Positions 17,438 through 25,589 of a stretch of 64,000 nucleotides of DNA are shown here, in pieces. The stretch covers positions 411,197 through 475,196 of the forward strand of contig NZ_PEKX01000020.1 of NCBI RefSeq assembly GCF_002796985.1. The letters are read 5' to 3'. The translations under genes and the position numbers were made by a program. The notes below the pieces were generated by a model, which did not search any database, was not told the origin of the DNA, and saw nothing but the letters and a program-made list of their open reading frames with translations. Every line of letters starts with the position of its first letter. Positions within the stretch are counted from its first letter, which is position 1. This stretch comes from Pseudomonas sp. GTDB taxonomy: Bacteria > Pseudomonadota > Gammaproteobacteria > Pseudomonadales > Pseudomonadaceae.

Positions 17438-19459
17438 ATGGACAAGAACCCAGCTTCGCCTCGCATTTTACTTATCTCACAATGGCCAAACGTAAAGAAT
17501 GGCGAATATGAGTTAATCGAGAAGATCAAACAGACCGGTTACACCATCAAGGTAGTCGACTACTTCGGCTTCGATGTTGAGAGCGGGCTCTGCCTTAATA
17601 CAGCCTCGCTCCACCACGACTACGACTTTGCGATTTCGTTCCACTACGATACGCCGAAGTTCCTGAATCTTCCGACGTTCCTCTGGGTCGCCAACCCGCT
17701 GGAATTCATGCATCTGCGTGGAGATTACCGAAGTGTACTGCTGCCCCATCTCAGGGCTTATGACGAGTACCTTTACAATGGCTCTGACCTTCTAAAGAGA
17801 CATATCAAGAATGTTGTAGGTTCCGAATGGGCTGACAGCCAACTCGAGATGTTCCCGGCCTGCTCGTTGCGCGAACTGGTTCCCCCAAAGTCCCTGGATC
17901 AGCTTGGAACAGAAGCCGCGCACAAAGTCTTCTACTGCGGCGTGAACTGGGAGCGCGGTATCGACCGAGCCGGCCGTGCCCAAGGTCTGCTGGACATCCT
18001 TCAGGAAAAGGATGCAGCCGATTTTTACGGCCCGAACAAGCTCGAGGGCATTAGCCCCTGGGAAGGGTTCAGCTCCTACAAGGGGGAGATTCCCTTCGAC
18101 GGTGTCAGCATGACGCAAGTCATGCGGCAGTATGGAGCAGTGCTGGCGGTCTCCTCGCCTGCGCACATCAAGTCGGAGACATCCTCCAGCCGTGTCTTTG
18201 AGGGCATTGCCGCCGGCGTGCCGGTCATTTCTGATGAAAACCCGCACGTAAAACACCTGTTCGGGGACCTCGTCTATTACTTCTCGGGTAGTAACGAGCA
18301 GGAGCGTGCGCAGTCAGTCCTGACTGCGCTGCAGGCAATCAACAGCAATCCAGCCGAGGCTCGGAACCGCGTCATTCTCGCCCAAGAGCTGATGGCTGAG
18401 CGCTTCTGCTTCGAGCCCTGCTTTGAACGTGCGCTGCACTATCGGCAAGAACGGATGACCGCCAGTTGCACAACATTGGCGCAGAAGAGTCTAGACGTCG
18501 TCCTGCTTCACCATGACGCAGATCCGGAAGCCGGCGGCAGCACCTCCGATCTCCTGAACCTCCAGCACGTAATCGAAGCTGCCGGCCAGGCAGCTCAGCT
18601 GCATGGGGTGCATGTACGCATCATTGCCTGTGGTGGTGCACTTCCCAGCCAGCCGAACCTTCCCGTCGATGTGTCTTTGATAGAGTTCAAAGCTGCAGAT
18701 CTGACGAGCAGGGATTGGGCAAAACTACGGCTAGGCGAGAAAGTTGCCTTGCTTACGCCCAAGGCTCAAGCCGACTTCGTTACCTTCCTGACGCAATTCG
18801 ACTACCCCAAGTACGATGCGTTCTCGAAGGCACTCGATTGGTTCGCCGCTGCCCCCGCTGAACGCGCCAACGGCATGCACATCGGCGGCTTCTATGTGAA
18901 CGATCAGTCTCAAGTGGCACCGCTGGGCACCGTAGGTATCTTGCGCAACAATACCTCTACGGCGCTTTATCGCTGGACCCAGAACAGCCTTGCCGAGCAT
19001 CAGCTATCGACACTGATGTTTGGTGCGAAGGCGTTGCACCTGCTCAATCAGGACCAGATTGAGCGGTTCGATGTGCTCCTCCCCATCAGTCTCATCGCTG
19101 CGGCGGCGGGCTGTAGTCTGCCGTCCCATCGCTCCCGCCATATCCTGCAGCGGGTAAAGTTTGGTCATTTCCATCGGCACTACGAGGCCTATCGCAAAGC
19201 GACCGAGAAAGGCTTCTGGGCACAGCACTATGAGTTGCAGACCAACTACAACCATGAACTGAATGCTCTGTACGATGTGCATCACGAGTCTCCCATTGCC
19301 AAGGAAATCATCGATCAGGTGTCCGGGCATGCCCTGCCAGCGATGCCTCCGGTCGATCCTGCGGTACACGCAGTCAACGGTTTCATCGGCCGTCTACGTC
19401 CGATTTATCGTTACTACAAGAGGCTTCGTGACACCGTAGGCCTGGGAGCCGGAAAGTGA
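17438..19459 (+). CDS. Two-part putative glycosyltransferase of unfamiliar architecture
   Basis: 673 residues from the ATG at 17438, chosen because the frame upstream overlaps the previous gene. The N-terminal half (to about 345) looks like a GT-B/CgeB-type glycosyltransferase: SSRVFEGIAAGVPVISDENP near residue 250 is the typical nucleotide-sugar binding loop with a conserved glutamate. The second half (about 350-620) starts with a fresh strand, LDVVLLHHDADPEAGGSTSD. It contains GTVGILRNNTST and a segment rich in His, Arg and aromatic residues; I do not recognise it. It may be a second transferase domain, which would make the protein bifunctional. It shares a GTGA overlap with the acyltransferase gene. 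Confidence 0.6.
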   Translation: MDKNPASPRILLISQWPNVKNGEYELIEKIKQTGYTIKVVDYFGFDVESGLCLNTASLHHDYDFAISFHYDTPKFLNLPTFLWVANPLEFMHLRGDYRSVLLPHLRAYDEYLYNGSDLLKRHIKNVVGSEWADSQLEMFPACSLRELVPPKSLDQLGTEAAHKVFYCGVNWERGIDRAGRAQGLLDILQEKDAADFYGPNKLEGISPWEGFSSYKGEIPFDGVSMTQVMRQYGAVLAVSSPAHIKSETSSSRVFEGIAAGVPVISDENPHVKHLFGDLVYYFSGSNEQERAQSVLTALQAINSNPAEARNRVILAQELMAERFCFEPCFERALHYRQERMTASCTTLAQKSLDVVLLHHDADPEAGGSTSDLLNLQHVIEAAGQAAQLHGVHVRIIACGGALPSQPNLPVDVSLIEFKAADLTSRDWAKLRLGEKVALLTPKAQADFVTFLTQFDYPKYDAFSKALDWFAAAPAERANGMHIGGFYVNDQSQVAPLGTVGILRNNTSTALYRWTQNSLAEHQLSTLMFGAKALHLLNQDQIERFDVLLPISLIAAAAGCSLPSHRSRHILQRVKFGHFHRHYEAYRKATEKGFWAQHYELQTNYNHELNALYDVHHESPIAKEIIDQVSGHALPAMPPVDPAVHAVNGFIGRLRPIYRYYKRLRDTVGLGAGK

Positions 19460-20547
19460 AACACAGACTGGCTTACCTCGACTTGTTGCGCATTGTCAGC
19501 GTCGCCTTAGTCATGTGGGGACACTTTGTGATGGTCGCCGGGGGAGCGCAAGCGATTCCTGGGATCATAAACCCCGACTTCACGCCGTTACCGCTCATCG
19601 ATCAAAATCAATGGCGTGCGTACCTGCCCGAGGTATTCCTGATTGAGACATTTTCAACTCAATCAGCGATATTAGGAGTCAGTCTATTTTTCCTGATCAC
19701 CGGCTACCTGATGCCAATGATGTGCGGACGCTACAGTCGAAAGGAGTTCCTGTTAAATCGTTTCTTCAGGATATTCCCAACACTGACTGCTGCCGCTGCC
19801 ATACTTGGCATCTTCCTTTATTTGACACAAGGCATTACCTTTAATGCTGCGACTTATATAGCCAGCATTACACTGACCTACCCTTGGCTTGGAGTAGCCC
19901 CCATAGCGGGAGTTCTCTGGACCCTTGTGATAGAAGTCCTCTTCTACCTCATTGCGTTTCTTGTCGGAACCTTCACGCTGCGCCGGCTTATCTTCACACA
20001 GGCAATCCTGTTGTTGACGATCTTCCTGGGTGTGATTTATCGGGAGCACTACTATTTTTGGCTCGCTGGCTACCAAGCGCGTTTTCTGCTGTTCATAACC
20101 ATTGGCTCTGCCATCTACCTAGCGGAGAAAGAAGAAGCTGTTCTTACAAAAATCGCCACCCTGCTGCCTTCTATTATTCTTTCATATATCGGCTTCCAGC
20201 TTTTCAAGCTAGGCAAGGTGGACGCTTCCACTTATGAAAATCTCGGCACGCACCTGCTGTCGGCAGTCATATTCCTTGGCTTTTATAGTCTTGGCCCGGT
20301 ACTTCTCACGCGCCTTCCAAAAATGGTCGGTACGCTGGCGGAGCTGGTATACCCGTTCTATCTCATCCATGCCGCCATTGGCTTGGTTGCGATGGCGCTT
20401 GTTCGGGAACATATACACCAGCCGTATCTGATATTGCTTTCCGCCGTACTCGCATCACTACTTGCCTCCTGGGTGCTCCATCAGTCCGTAGAAAAGCCTG
20501 CCATCAATTTCGGGCGGAGATTCACGAGGCCGAAGTCGACTGCATGA
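19456..20547 (+). CDS. Membrane acyltransferase-3 family protein (OafA-like)
   Basis: A 363-residue integral membrane protein with about ten hydrophobic segments. The N-terminus LAYLDLLRIVSVALVMWGHF carries the family's R-x10-H pattern (Arg 11, His 22), which in OafA-type enzymes contributes to acyl transfer, usually acetyl, onto O-antigen sugars. The start is GTG at 19456, overlapping the previous stop and giving a natural N-terminus. It is clearly AT-richer than chromosomal core genes and uses several ATA codons, consistent with horizontal origin. In Burkholderia capsules built from 6-deoxyheptose, O-acetylation of that sugar is known, so this gene may do the same here (inference). Confidence 0.85.
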   Translation: MKHRLAYLDLLRIVSVALVMWGHFVMVAGGAQAIPGIINPDFTPLPLIDQNQWRAYLPEVFLIETFSTQSAILGVSLFFLITGYLMPMMCGRYSRKEFLLNRFFRIFPTLTAAAAILGIFLYLTQGITFNAATYIASITLTYPWLGVAPIAGVLWTLVIEVLFYLIAFLVGTFTLRRLIFTQAILLLTIFLGVIYREHYYFWLAGYQARFLLFITIGSAIYLAEKEEAVLTKIATLLPSIILSYIGFQLFKLGKVDASTYENLGTHLLSAVIFLGFYSLGPVLLTRLPKMVGTLAELVYPFYLIHAAIGLVAMALVREHIHQPYLILLSAVLASLLASWVLHQSVEKPAINFGRRFTRPKSTA

Positions 20548-21695
20548 AAAGAGTTCTTCTTGTCAGCTACCTCCCTCCCTCGAGGACGCACGCGGGCGGC
20601 CAGAGACTCCTGGATCTGTACGCTGAATTGAAGTACATCCAGCCAGACCTGCATCTCGCCCTTGTCACTTGCAGCGACCATGGCTTCGACATGGACTTGC
20701 TGAAGACAATCTTCGATAAAGTTCACTGCGTTGCAGGAGACCAGTTCTCGAAGCAGGGTATGTCAATGCTGACGTTCGACAACCCTGGGTTCGATCTGGT
20801 GGATCTTCAATACCACCAGTCCGGCGCCTTGATCGGTGCTTTCCGAAAACGCTGGCCTTCGGCAACATTGATTTTCGCCCCCATGGAATCCCAACTTCGT
20901 GCACTCAAGATAGCTTTTGCGAAAAACAAGCGTGCTCTCTGGCGAGCATGGAAGAACACGCTCGGCCTCGCGCGCAATGCCATGATGGAAGCCTGTTATG
21001 TAATGAAAGCCGACAAGGTGGTCACGGTTTCAGACAGTGACCGGGACATGTTGGCGTTCTTGAAGCCGGCGGGTAAGGTAATTTGCTTGCCAACCTGCAT
21101 TTCTCCACAGGAAACCTCAATTGACGGTGCGTTTGAAGTCTCCAACGAAAGCGCAACGATCGTGTTCTTTGCGTACTTTGGTTCGAGAACCAATCAAGAA
21201 GCTCTTTATTGGTTCATCCAGGAAGTCCACCCTGCAATCTGCAGAGCGCTGCCCAATTACCGATTCCGCCTGGTGGGTCACGGTATCGATGAGCTTCTCT
21301 TGAAAACTTGCTCGATCGGGCAAGTCGAGGTGGTCGGCGCCGTCAGCACGATCAGGGATGCTCTTGAGGGTGCGGCACTCGGCATCACCCCCGCACTCAG
21401 CGGAGCAGGAATTCGAGGAAAGATTCATCAGTATGCGGCACTGGGCCTGCCCTGCGTGGCATCGCCTATTGCGTGCGAGGGGCTTGAGTACAAAGATGGA
21501 GAAAGCATCTTTATCGCAAATACCTCACACGAGTTCTCTGAGGCTTGCATTGCACTGCTTCGGGACAAGAAGCTCAGAGAACGAATCAGAGAGAACGCCA
21601 TGAGCGTATGCCGGAACCATTATCAATGGCCTGCCTGGCGACCTGAAATAACATCTACCTACGAACTGAATATTTTACTTTGCGGAGGAAACTAA
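20544..21695 (+). CDS. GT4-like glycosyltransferase (GT-B fold)
   Basis: 383 residues with the two-lobed GT-B layout. The N-terminal MKRVLLVSYLPPSRTHAGGQRLLDL includes the glycine-rich acceptor loop. The C-terminal lobe has FFAYFGSRTNQEALYWFI near 205, LVGHG near 250 and a variant donor loop GAGIRGKIHQYAALGLPCVAS near 290, where a lysine stands at the place of the first glutamate of the usual EX7E motif. It begins with an ATGA overlap with the acyltransferase gene and ends directly against the next ATG. The sugar transferred is unknown; heptose or rhamnose are the likely donors in this operon. Confidence 0.82.
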   Translation: MKRVLLVSYLPPSRTHAGGQRLLDLYAELKYIQPDLHLALVTCSDHGFDMDLLKTIFDKVHCVAGDQFSKQGMSMLTFDNPGFDLVDLQYHQSGALIGAFRKRWPSATLIFAPMESQLRALKIAFAKNKRALWRAWKNTLGLARNAMMEACYVMKADKVVTVSDSDRDMLAFLKPAGKVICLPTCISPQETSIDGAFEVSNESATIVFFAYFGSRTNQEALYWFIQEVHPAICRALPNYRFRLVGHGIDELLLKTCSIGQVEVVGAVSTIRDALEGAALGITPALSGAGIRGKIHQYAALGLPCVASPIACEGLEYKDGESIFIANTSHEFSEACIALLRDKKLRERIRENAMSVCRNHYQWPAWRPEITSTYELNILLCGGN

Positions 21696-22727
21696 ATGAC
21701 CAAGAAAATACTGATTACCGGAATTACAGGACAGGTTGGCTCGCAGCTTGCCGACTATGTCCTCGAAAACACTTCTTTTGAGGTTATCGGAATGATGCGC
21801 TGGCAGGAGCCGATGGATAATCTTTACCATCTGACCCAGCGCATCAACCGCAAAGATCGAATCAGTGTTTATTACGCTGATCTCAATGACTATGCAGCGC
21901 TCTCGCGAATGATCAAAGCGGTCAAGCCCGACTTCATTTCGCACCTAGCCGCACAGTCTTATCCCAAGACCTCATTCGATATCCCGATCGAGACTCTGCA
22001 GACCAATATTATCGGCACCGCCAACTTGCTGGAGAGCATCCGCCAGCAGAAAGAGGCCGACGGATATGATCCTGTGATTCATGTGTGCTCATCCAGTGAG
22101 GTCTATGGGCGAGCCGAGCCGGGTGTTGCGCTGGCTGAAGACACTCCGTTCCACGGCGCAAGCCCTTATAGCATCAGCAAGATCGGCACGGATTATCTCG
22201 GACGCTTCTACGGCGAAGCCTATGGCATGCGTACATTCATCACCCGCATGGGCACGCACTCCGGTCCTCGCCGTAGCGATGTCTTCTTTGAAAGTACGGT
22301 AGCCAAGCAGATCGCGCTGATCGAAGCCGGTCTGCAGGACCCCGTCATCAAAGTCGGCAACCTCTCCAGTACCCGTACCTTCCAGGATGCGCGCGATGCA
22401 GTGCGAGCCTATTTCCTCCTGCTGGAAGCGAGTGCACAGGGGAAAATCGCCCGCGGCGAGTACTTCAATATCGCTGGGGAAGAGGCCTACCAGCTTCCGG
22501 AAGTCATCGATCTGCTGCTGGAAATGAGCACGCGCAACGACATCACCGTGGCGACGGATACCGACAGGCTGCGCCCCATCGACGCCGACTATCAGATGTT
22601 TGACAACACCAAGATTCGCACGGCAATTGACTGGAAGCCCGAGATCCCTGTTCGCAAGATGTTTGAGGATCTGCTCAATCATTGGCGCGACGAGATCGCC
22701 AAAGGCAAAATTCCCCTTAACCGTTAA
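21696..22727 (+). CDS. GDP-sugar 4,6-dehydratase (GMD/DmhA/WcbK-like)
   Basis: An extended SDR enzyme of 343 residues resembling GDP-mannose 4,6-dehydratase. The NADP-binding motif ITGITGQVGSQLADYVLE begins at residue 6, HLAAQSYPKTSFD near 87, CSSSEVYGRAEP near 129 carries the catalytic Ser/Glu pair, YSISK near 155 the Tyr/Lys, and RMGTHSGPRR near 180 the GMD-type substrate loop. Because hddA, gmhA, hddC and gmhB follow immediately, the substrate is probably GDP-D-glycero-alpha-D-manno-heptose, as for DmhA of Yersinia pseudotuberculosis and WcbK of Burkholderia pseudomallei. Action on GDP-mannose is the alternative. Confidence 0.82.
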   Translation: MTKKILITGITGQVGSQLADYVLENTSFEVIGMMRWQEPMDNLYHLTQRINRKDRISVYYADLNDYAALSRMIKAVKPDFISHLAAQSYPKTSFDIPIETLQTNIIGTANLLESIRQQKEADGYDPVIHVCSSSEVYGRAEPGVALAEDTPFHGASPYSISKIGTDYLGRFYGEAYGMRTFITRMGTHSGPRRSDVFFESTVAKQIALIEAGLQDPVIKVGNLSSTRTFQDARDAVRAYFLLLEASAQGKIARGEYFNIAGEEAYQLPEVIDLLLEMSTRNDITVATDTDRLRPIDADYQMFDNTKIRTAIDWKPEIPVRKMFEDLLNHWRDEIAKGKIPLNR

Positions 22728-22739
22728 TCAGGTTCTTGT

Positions 22740-23771
22740 ATGTCTTTGACTGTTAGAGCACGTGCGCCCCTGCGCCTTGGATTGGCGGGCGGCGGCACCG
22801 ATGTATCTCCTTACTGCGACATTCACGGTGGTTACGTGCTGAATGCCGCCATCGACCGCTATGCCTACGCCGTCATCAAGACGCTGGATGAGCCGGAAGT
22901 ACGTTTCCTGGCCACCGACCAGCAGACGGCATCGGTGCATGCACTAGGTGAGCCCTTGCAGCTCAACGGCATGCTCGATTTGCACAAGGCGGTCTACAGC
23001 CACATGGTGCAGCACTTCAATGGCGGCGAACCGATTGCGCTTGAGCTGAGCACCTTCTGTGATGCGCCTGCGGGCTCCGGCCTGGGGTCGTCTTCAACGC
23101 TGGTGGTCGCGATCATCCGGGCCTTCGTCGAGCTACTGAATCTTCCGCTGGACGATTACGCCATGGCTCACCTGGCCTTCAAGATCGAGCGCATCGATTG
23201 CGACCTGCAAGGTGGGCGTCAGGACCAGTACTCGGCCACGTTCGGCGGCTTCAACTTCATGGAGTTCTACGCCGACGATCGCGCCATCATCAACCCGCTG
23301 CGCATCAAGAACTGGATTCTTTGCGAGCTGGAAGCTTCTCTGGTGTTGTTCTTCACAGGTGTGTCGCGGGAGTCGGCGCGCATCATCGCCGACCAGAGCA
23401 GCAACGTGAAAGCGGGTGCGGTGGATGCACTCGAGGCGATGCACGGCATCAAGCGCGAAGCCCAAGTTATGAAAGAATGCCTGCTGCGTGGTGACTTTGC
23501 AGGCCTTGTGGACTCGATGAAACTGGGCTGGGAGAACAAGAAGCGTTCGGCCAAGACGGTTTCGAACCCACATATCGAAGAAATCTACAACGCAGCCATT
23601 GAGGCTGGTGCGTTGGCGGGCAAGGTCTCCGGTGCTGGCGGCGGCGGCTTCATGCTGTTCTTCGTACCCACCGAGCGGCGCATGGACGTCATTCGCACTT
23701 TGAACCAATTCAACGGGCAGGTCAGTAACTGCCACTTCACGAAGCAAGGCACACAGGCATGGAGAATGTGA
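22740..23771 (+). CDS. hddA: D-glycero-alpha-D-manno-heptose 7-phosphate 1-kinase (GHMP kinase)
   Basis: A 343-residue GHMP-superfamily kinase. The N-terminal substrate motif RAPLRLGLAGGGTDVSPY begins at residue 8, the ATP loop APAGSGLGSSSTL lies near 105 and the C-terminal GHMP motif KVSGAGGGGFMLFF near 298. It resembles HddA and its Burkholderia equivalent WcbL, which phosphorylate C1 of heptose-7-phosphate in the alpha configuration, as opposed to the beta-specific HldE used for LPS core. It lies in a block dehydratase-hddA-gmhA-hddC-gmhB that contains each step to GDP-heptose. Its stop overlaps the gmhA start (TGATG). Confidence 0.88.
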   Translation: MSLTVRARAPLRLGLAGGGTDVSPYCDIHGGYVLNAAIDRYAYAVIKTLDEPEVRFLATDQQTASVHALGEPLQLNGMLDLHKAVYSHMVQHFNGGEPIALELSTFCDAPAGSGLGSSSTLVVAIIRAFVELLNLPLDDYAMAHLAFKIERIDCDLQGGRQDQYSATFGGFNFMEFYADDRAIINPLRIKNWILCELEASLVLFFTGVSRESARIIADQSSNVKAGAVDALEAMHGIKREAQVMKECLLRGDFAGLVDSMKLGWENKKRSAKTVSNPHIEEIYNAAIEAGALAGKVSGAGGGGFMLFFVPTERRMDVIRTLNQFNGQVSNCHFTKQGTQAWRM

Positions 23772-24355
23772 TGCAGCAGTATGTAATCGATCAGATCAAG
23801 GAAGCTCAGCGTGTCATGGGGGCAATGCTGGAAAACGCAGCCTTGCAAGCGCAGCTGAGTGCAGCGGCTACCGCCACCATTCAGTGCCTAAAGAAGGGCG
23901 GAAAGATCCTGCTGGCGGGAAATGGTGGCAGTGCTGCCGATGCCCAACACATCGCCGGAGAGTTTGTCAGCCGCTTCGCCTTTGATCGTCCCGGTCTGCC
24001 TGCCGTCGCGCTCACCGTGGATACGTCCATCCTGACCGCCATCGGCAACGATTATGGCTACGAAAAGCTCTTCGCTCGCCAGGTTCAGGCACTTGGGCAA
24101 AAAGGCGACATTTTCATTGGCTACTCCACTTCGGGCAAGTCGCCAAACATTCTGAAGGCCTTCGAAGAAGCTCGCGCGCGGGGGCTGGTGTGTATCGGCT
24201 TGACCGGAAACCGCGGCGGTCCGATGCAGGAATTGTGCGATCACCTGCTGGAAGTACCGTCGTCCGACACTCCCAAGATCCAGGAAGGTCACCTGGTGCT
24301 GGGGCACATTCTGTGCGGCCTGGTGGAAGATGCGATATTCAAGGCACAGCCCTGA
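23771..24355 (+). CDS. gmhA: Sedoheptulose-7-phosphate isomerase
   Basis: A SIS-domain isomerase of 194 residues that turns sedoheptulose-7-phosphate into D-glycero-D-manno-heptose-7-phosphate. LLAGNGGSAADAQHIAGEFVSRF near residue 48, the central STSGKSPNILKAFEEA near 120 and QEGHLVLGHILCGLVE near the C-terminus are standard GmhA features. The ATG at 23771 overlaps the hddA stop and has GGAGA about five bases upstream; an ATG four codons earlier lies inside hddA. It is probably a second, pathway-dedicated copy, since the LPS-core gmhA of pseudomonads is elsewhere. Confidence 0.95.
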   Translation: MQQYVIDQIKEAQRVMGAMLENAALQAQLSAAATATIQCLKKGGKILLAGNGGSAADAQHIAGEFVSRFAFDRPGLPAVALTVDTSILTAIGNDYGYEKLFARQVQALGQKGDIFIGYSTSGKSPNILKAFEEARARGLVCIGLTGNRGGPMQELCDHLLEVPSSDTPKIQEGHLVLGHILCGLVEDAIFKAQP

Positions 24356-25044
24356 TGCGTGAGGCGATTGTGTTGGCGGGTGGCTTCGGCACCCGCTTAC
24401 GTGAGGTAGTACCCGACTGGCCCAAGCCGATGGCACCAGTCGCCGGGCGTCCGTTCCTGGAAATTCTTCTGTGCTCTCTCGCCAGCAAGGGCTTTTCCAG
24501 GGTGGTACTGTCACTGGGCTACATGGCCGAGAAGATTTCCAGCCATTTTGGCAACCGCTTTGCTGGGATGGACCTGGATTATGTCGTGGAAGACAGCCCG
24601 CTCGGAACGGGCGGGGCGGTGCGCCTGGCAATGACCCGCTGCACCCAAGATCATGTTTTCGTGCTGAACGGCGATACCTTTCTCGACTTAGAAGCATCGG
24701 CAATCGACGAATACTGGCTATCCAGGCGAAACCCGCTCATCGTAGCGCGGCAAGTGCCGGACACCGCCCGCTTTGGACGGTTGCTGGTGCAGGATGATCT
24801 GGTTCTGGGATTCACCGAGAAAGGTGTTTTCGGGCAGGGGCTGATCAACGGTGGATGCTATGTATTTGACAGCACCCAACTGGACCACTTCGCGCTGAAC
24901 CAGCCGTTTTCTCTTGAAGCTGACTTCCTCGCGCCGGCCGTACAAAGGATGCCTGTGAATGTCTTCGTGACGTCCGGGCACTTTATCGACATTGGCGTAC
25001 CGGAAGACTATCAACGGGCACAGACAGAACTGGCAGGACGATGA
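24355..25044 (+). CDS. hddC: D-glycero-alpha-D-manno-heptose 1-phosphate guanylyltransferase
   Basis: A nucleotidyltransferase of 229 residues. The signature LAGGFGTRLREVVPDWPKPM near residue 6 and the metal site FVLNGDTFLDL near 102 are those of sugar-1-phosphate nucleotidylyltransferases; the short length matches HddC/WcbM rather than mannose-1-phosphate guanylyltransferases. Given its neighbours it should form GDP-D-glycero-alpha-D-manno-heptose from GTP. The ATG at 24355 overlaps the gmhA stop and its own stop overlaps gmhB. Confidence 0.88.
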   Translation: MREAIVLAGGFGTRLREVVPDWPKPMAPVAGRPFLEILLCSLASKGFSRVVLSLGYMAEKISSHFGNRFAGMDLDYVVEDSPLGTGGAVRLAMTRCTQDHVFVLNGDTFLDLEASAIDEYWLSRRNPLIVARQVPDTARFGRLLVQDDLVLGFTEKGVFGQGLINGGCYVFDSTQLDHFALNQPFSLEADFLAPAVQRMPVNVFVTSGHFIDIGVPEDYQRAQTELAGR

Positions 25045-25589
25045 GCAACTCGATGCGACCTGCGCTTTTCCTGGATCGTGACGGTGTGATCAATATCGAT
25101 CACGCCTATGTTAATCGCCCGGATGACTTCCAGTTTATCGACGGCATCTTTGAGCTAGTCACCACTGCGAACCAGGCGGGCTACCTCGTCATCGTTGTGA
25201 CCAACCAGGCCGGCATTGGACGGGGTTTCTACACCGAAACAGATTTCCATGCTCTGACTGATTGGATGAAAGCCCAGTTTGCCCAGCATGGGGCGCACAT
25301 CGATGACGTGTATTTCTGTCCTTTCCACCCGGAACACGGCATTGGCGATTACCGCCGCGAAAGCGAATACCGCAAACCTGGCCCAGGAATGTTGATACAG
25401 GCGGCGCAAGAACACAGCATCGACCTGAGCGCATCCCTCATGGTGGGGGACAAGATCACCGATATGGAGGCGGGACAGCGCGCAGGCGTTGGCAACCTAT
25501 TCTATTTCGGAGATGAAGTCGGAGTAACGCAGGGCACGCCGATTCAACAGCTCAGTGATGTGGTAGGTTTTCTGAAGCAGAAAATGTGA
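25041..25589 (+). CDS. gmhB: D-glycero-alpha-D-manno-heptose-1,7-bisphosphate 7-phosphatase
   Basis: A HAD phosphatase of 182 residues removing the C7 phosphate. The nucleophile motif LFLDRDGVIN is near residue 9, TNQAGIGRG near 54 and the C-terminal MVGDKITDMEAG near 134. The zinc loop is only half conserved: FCPFHPE keeps the first Cys and His, but the second pair, CDC in the E. coli enzyme, is replaced by residues around ESEYRKP. This could mean a zinc-free loop. It is the last gene of the operon, with an ATGA overlap to hddC. Confidence 0.93.
   Translation: MSNSMRPALFLDRDGVINIDHAYVNRPDDFQFIDGIFELVTTANQAGYLVIVVTNQAGIGRGFYTETDFHALTDWMKAQFAQHGAHIDDVYFCPFHPEHGIGDYRRESEYRKPGPGMLIQAAQEHSIDLSASLMVGDKITDMEAGQRAGVGNLFYFGDEVGVTQGTPIQQLSDVVGFLKQKM

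Noticed and set aside
20544..21695. Reading the GT4-like protein as inactive because the first glutamate of EX7E is replaced
   Set aside because: Many GT-B enzymes vary at this position, and the rest of the donor loop is well kept, so loss of activity cannot be concluded.
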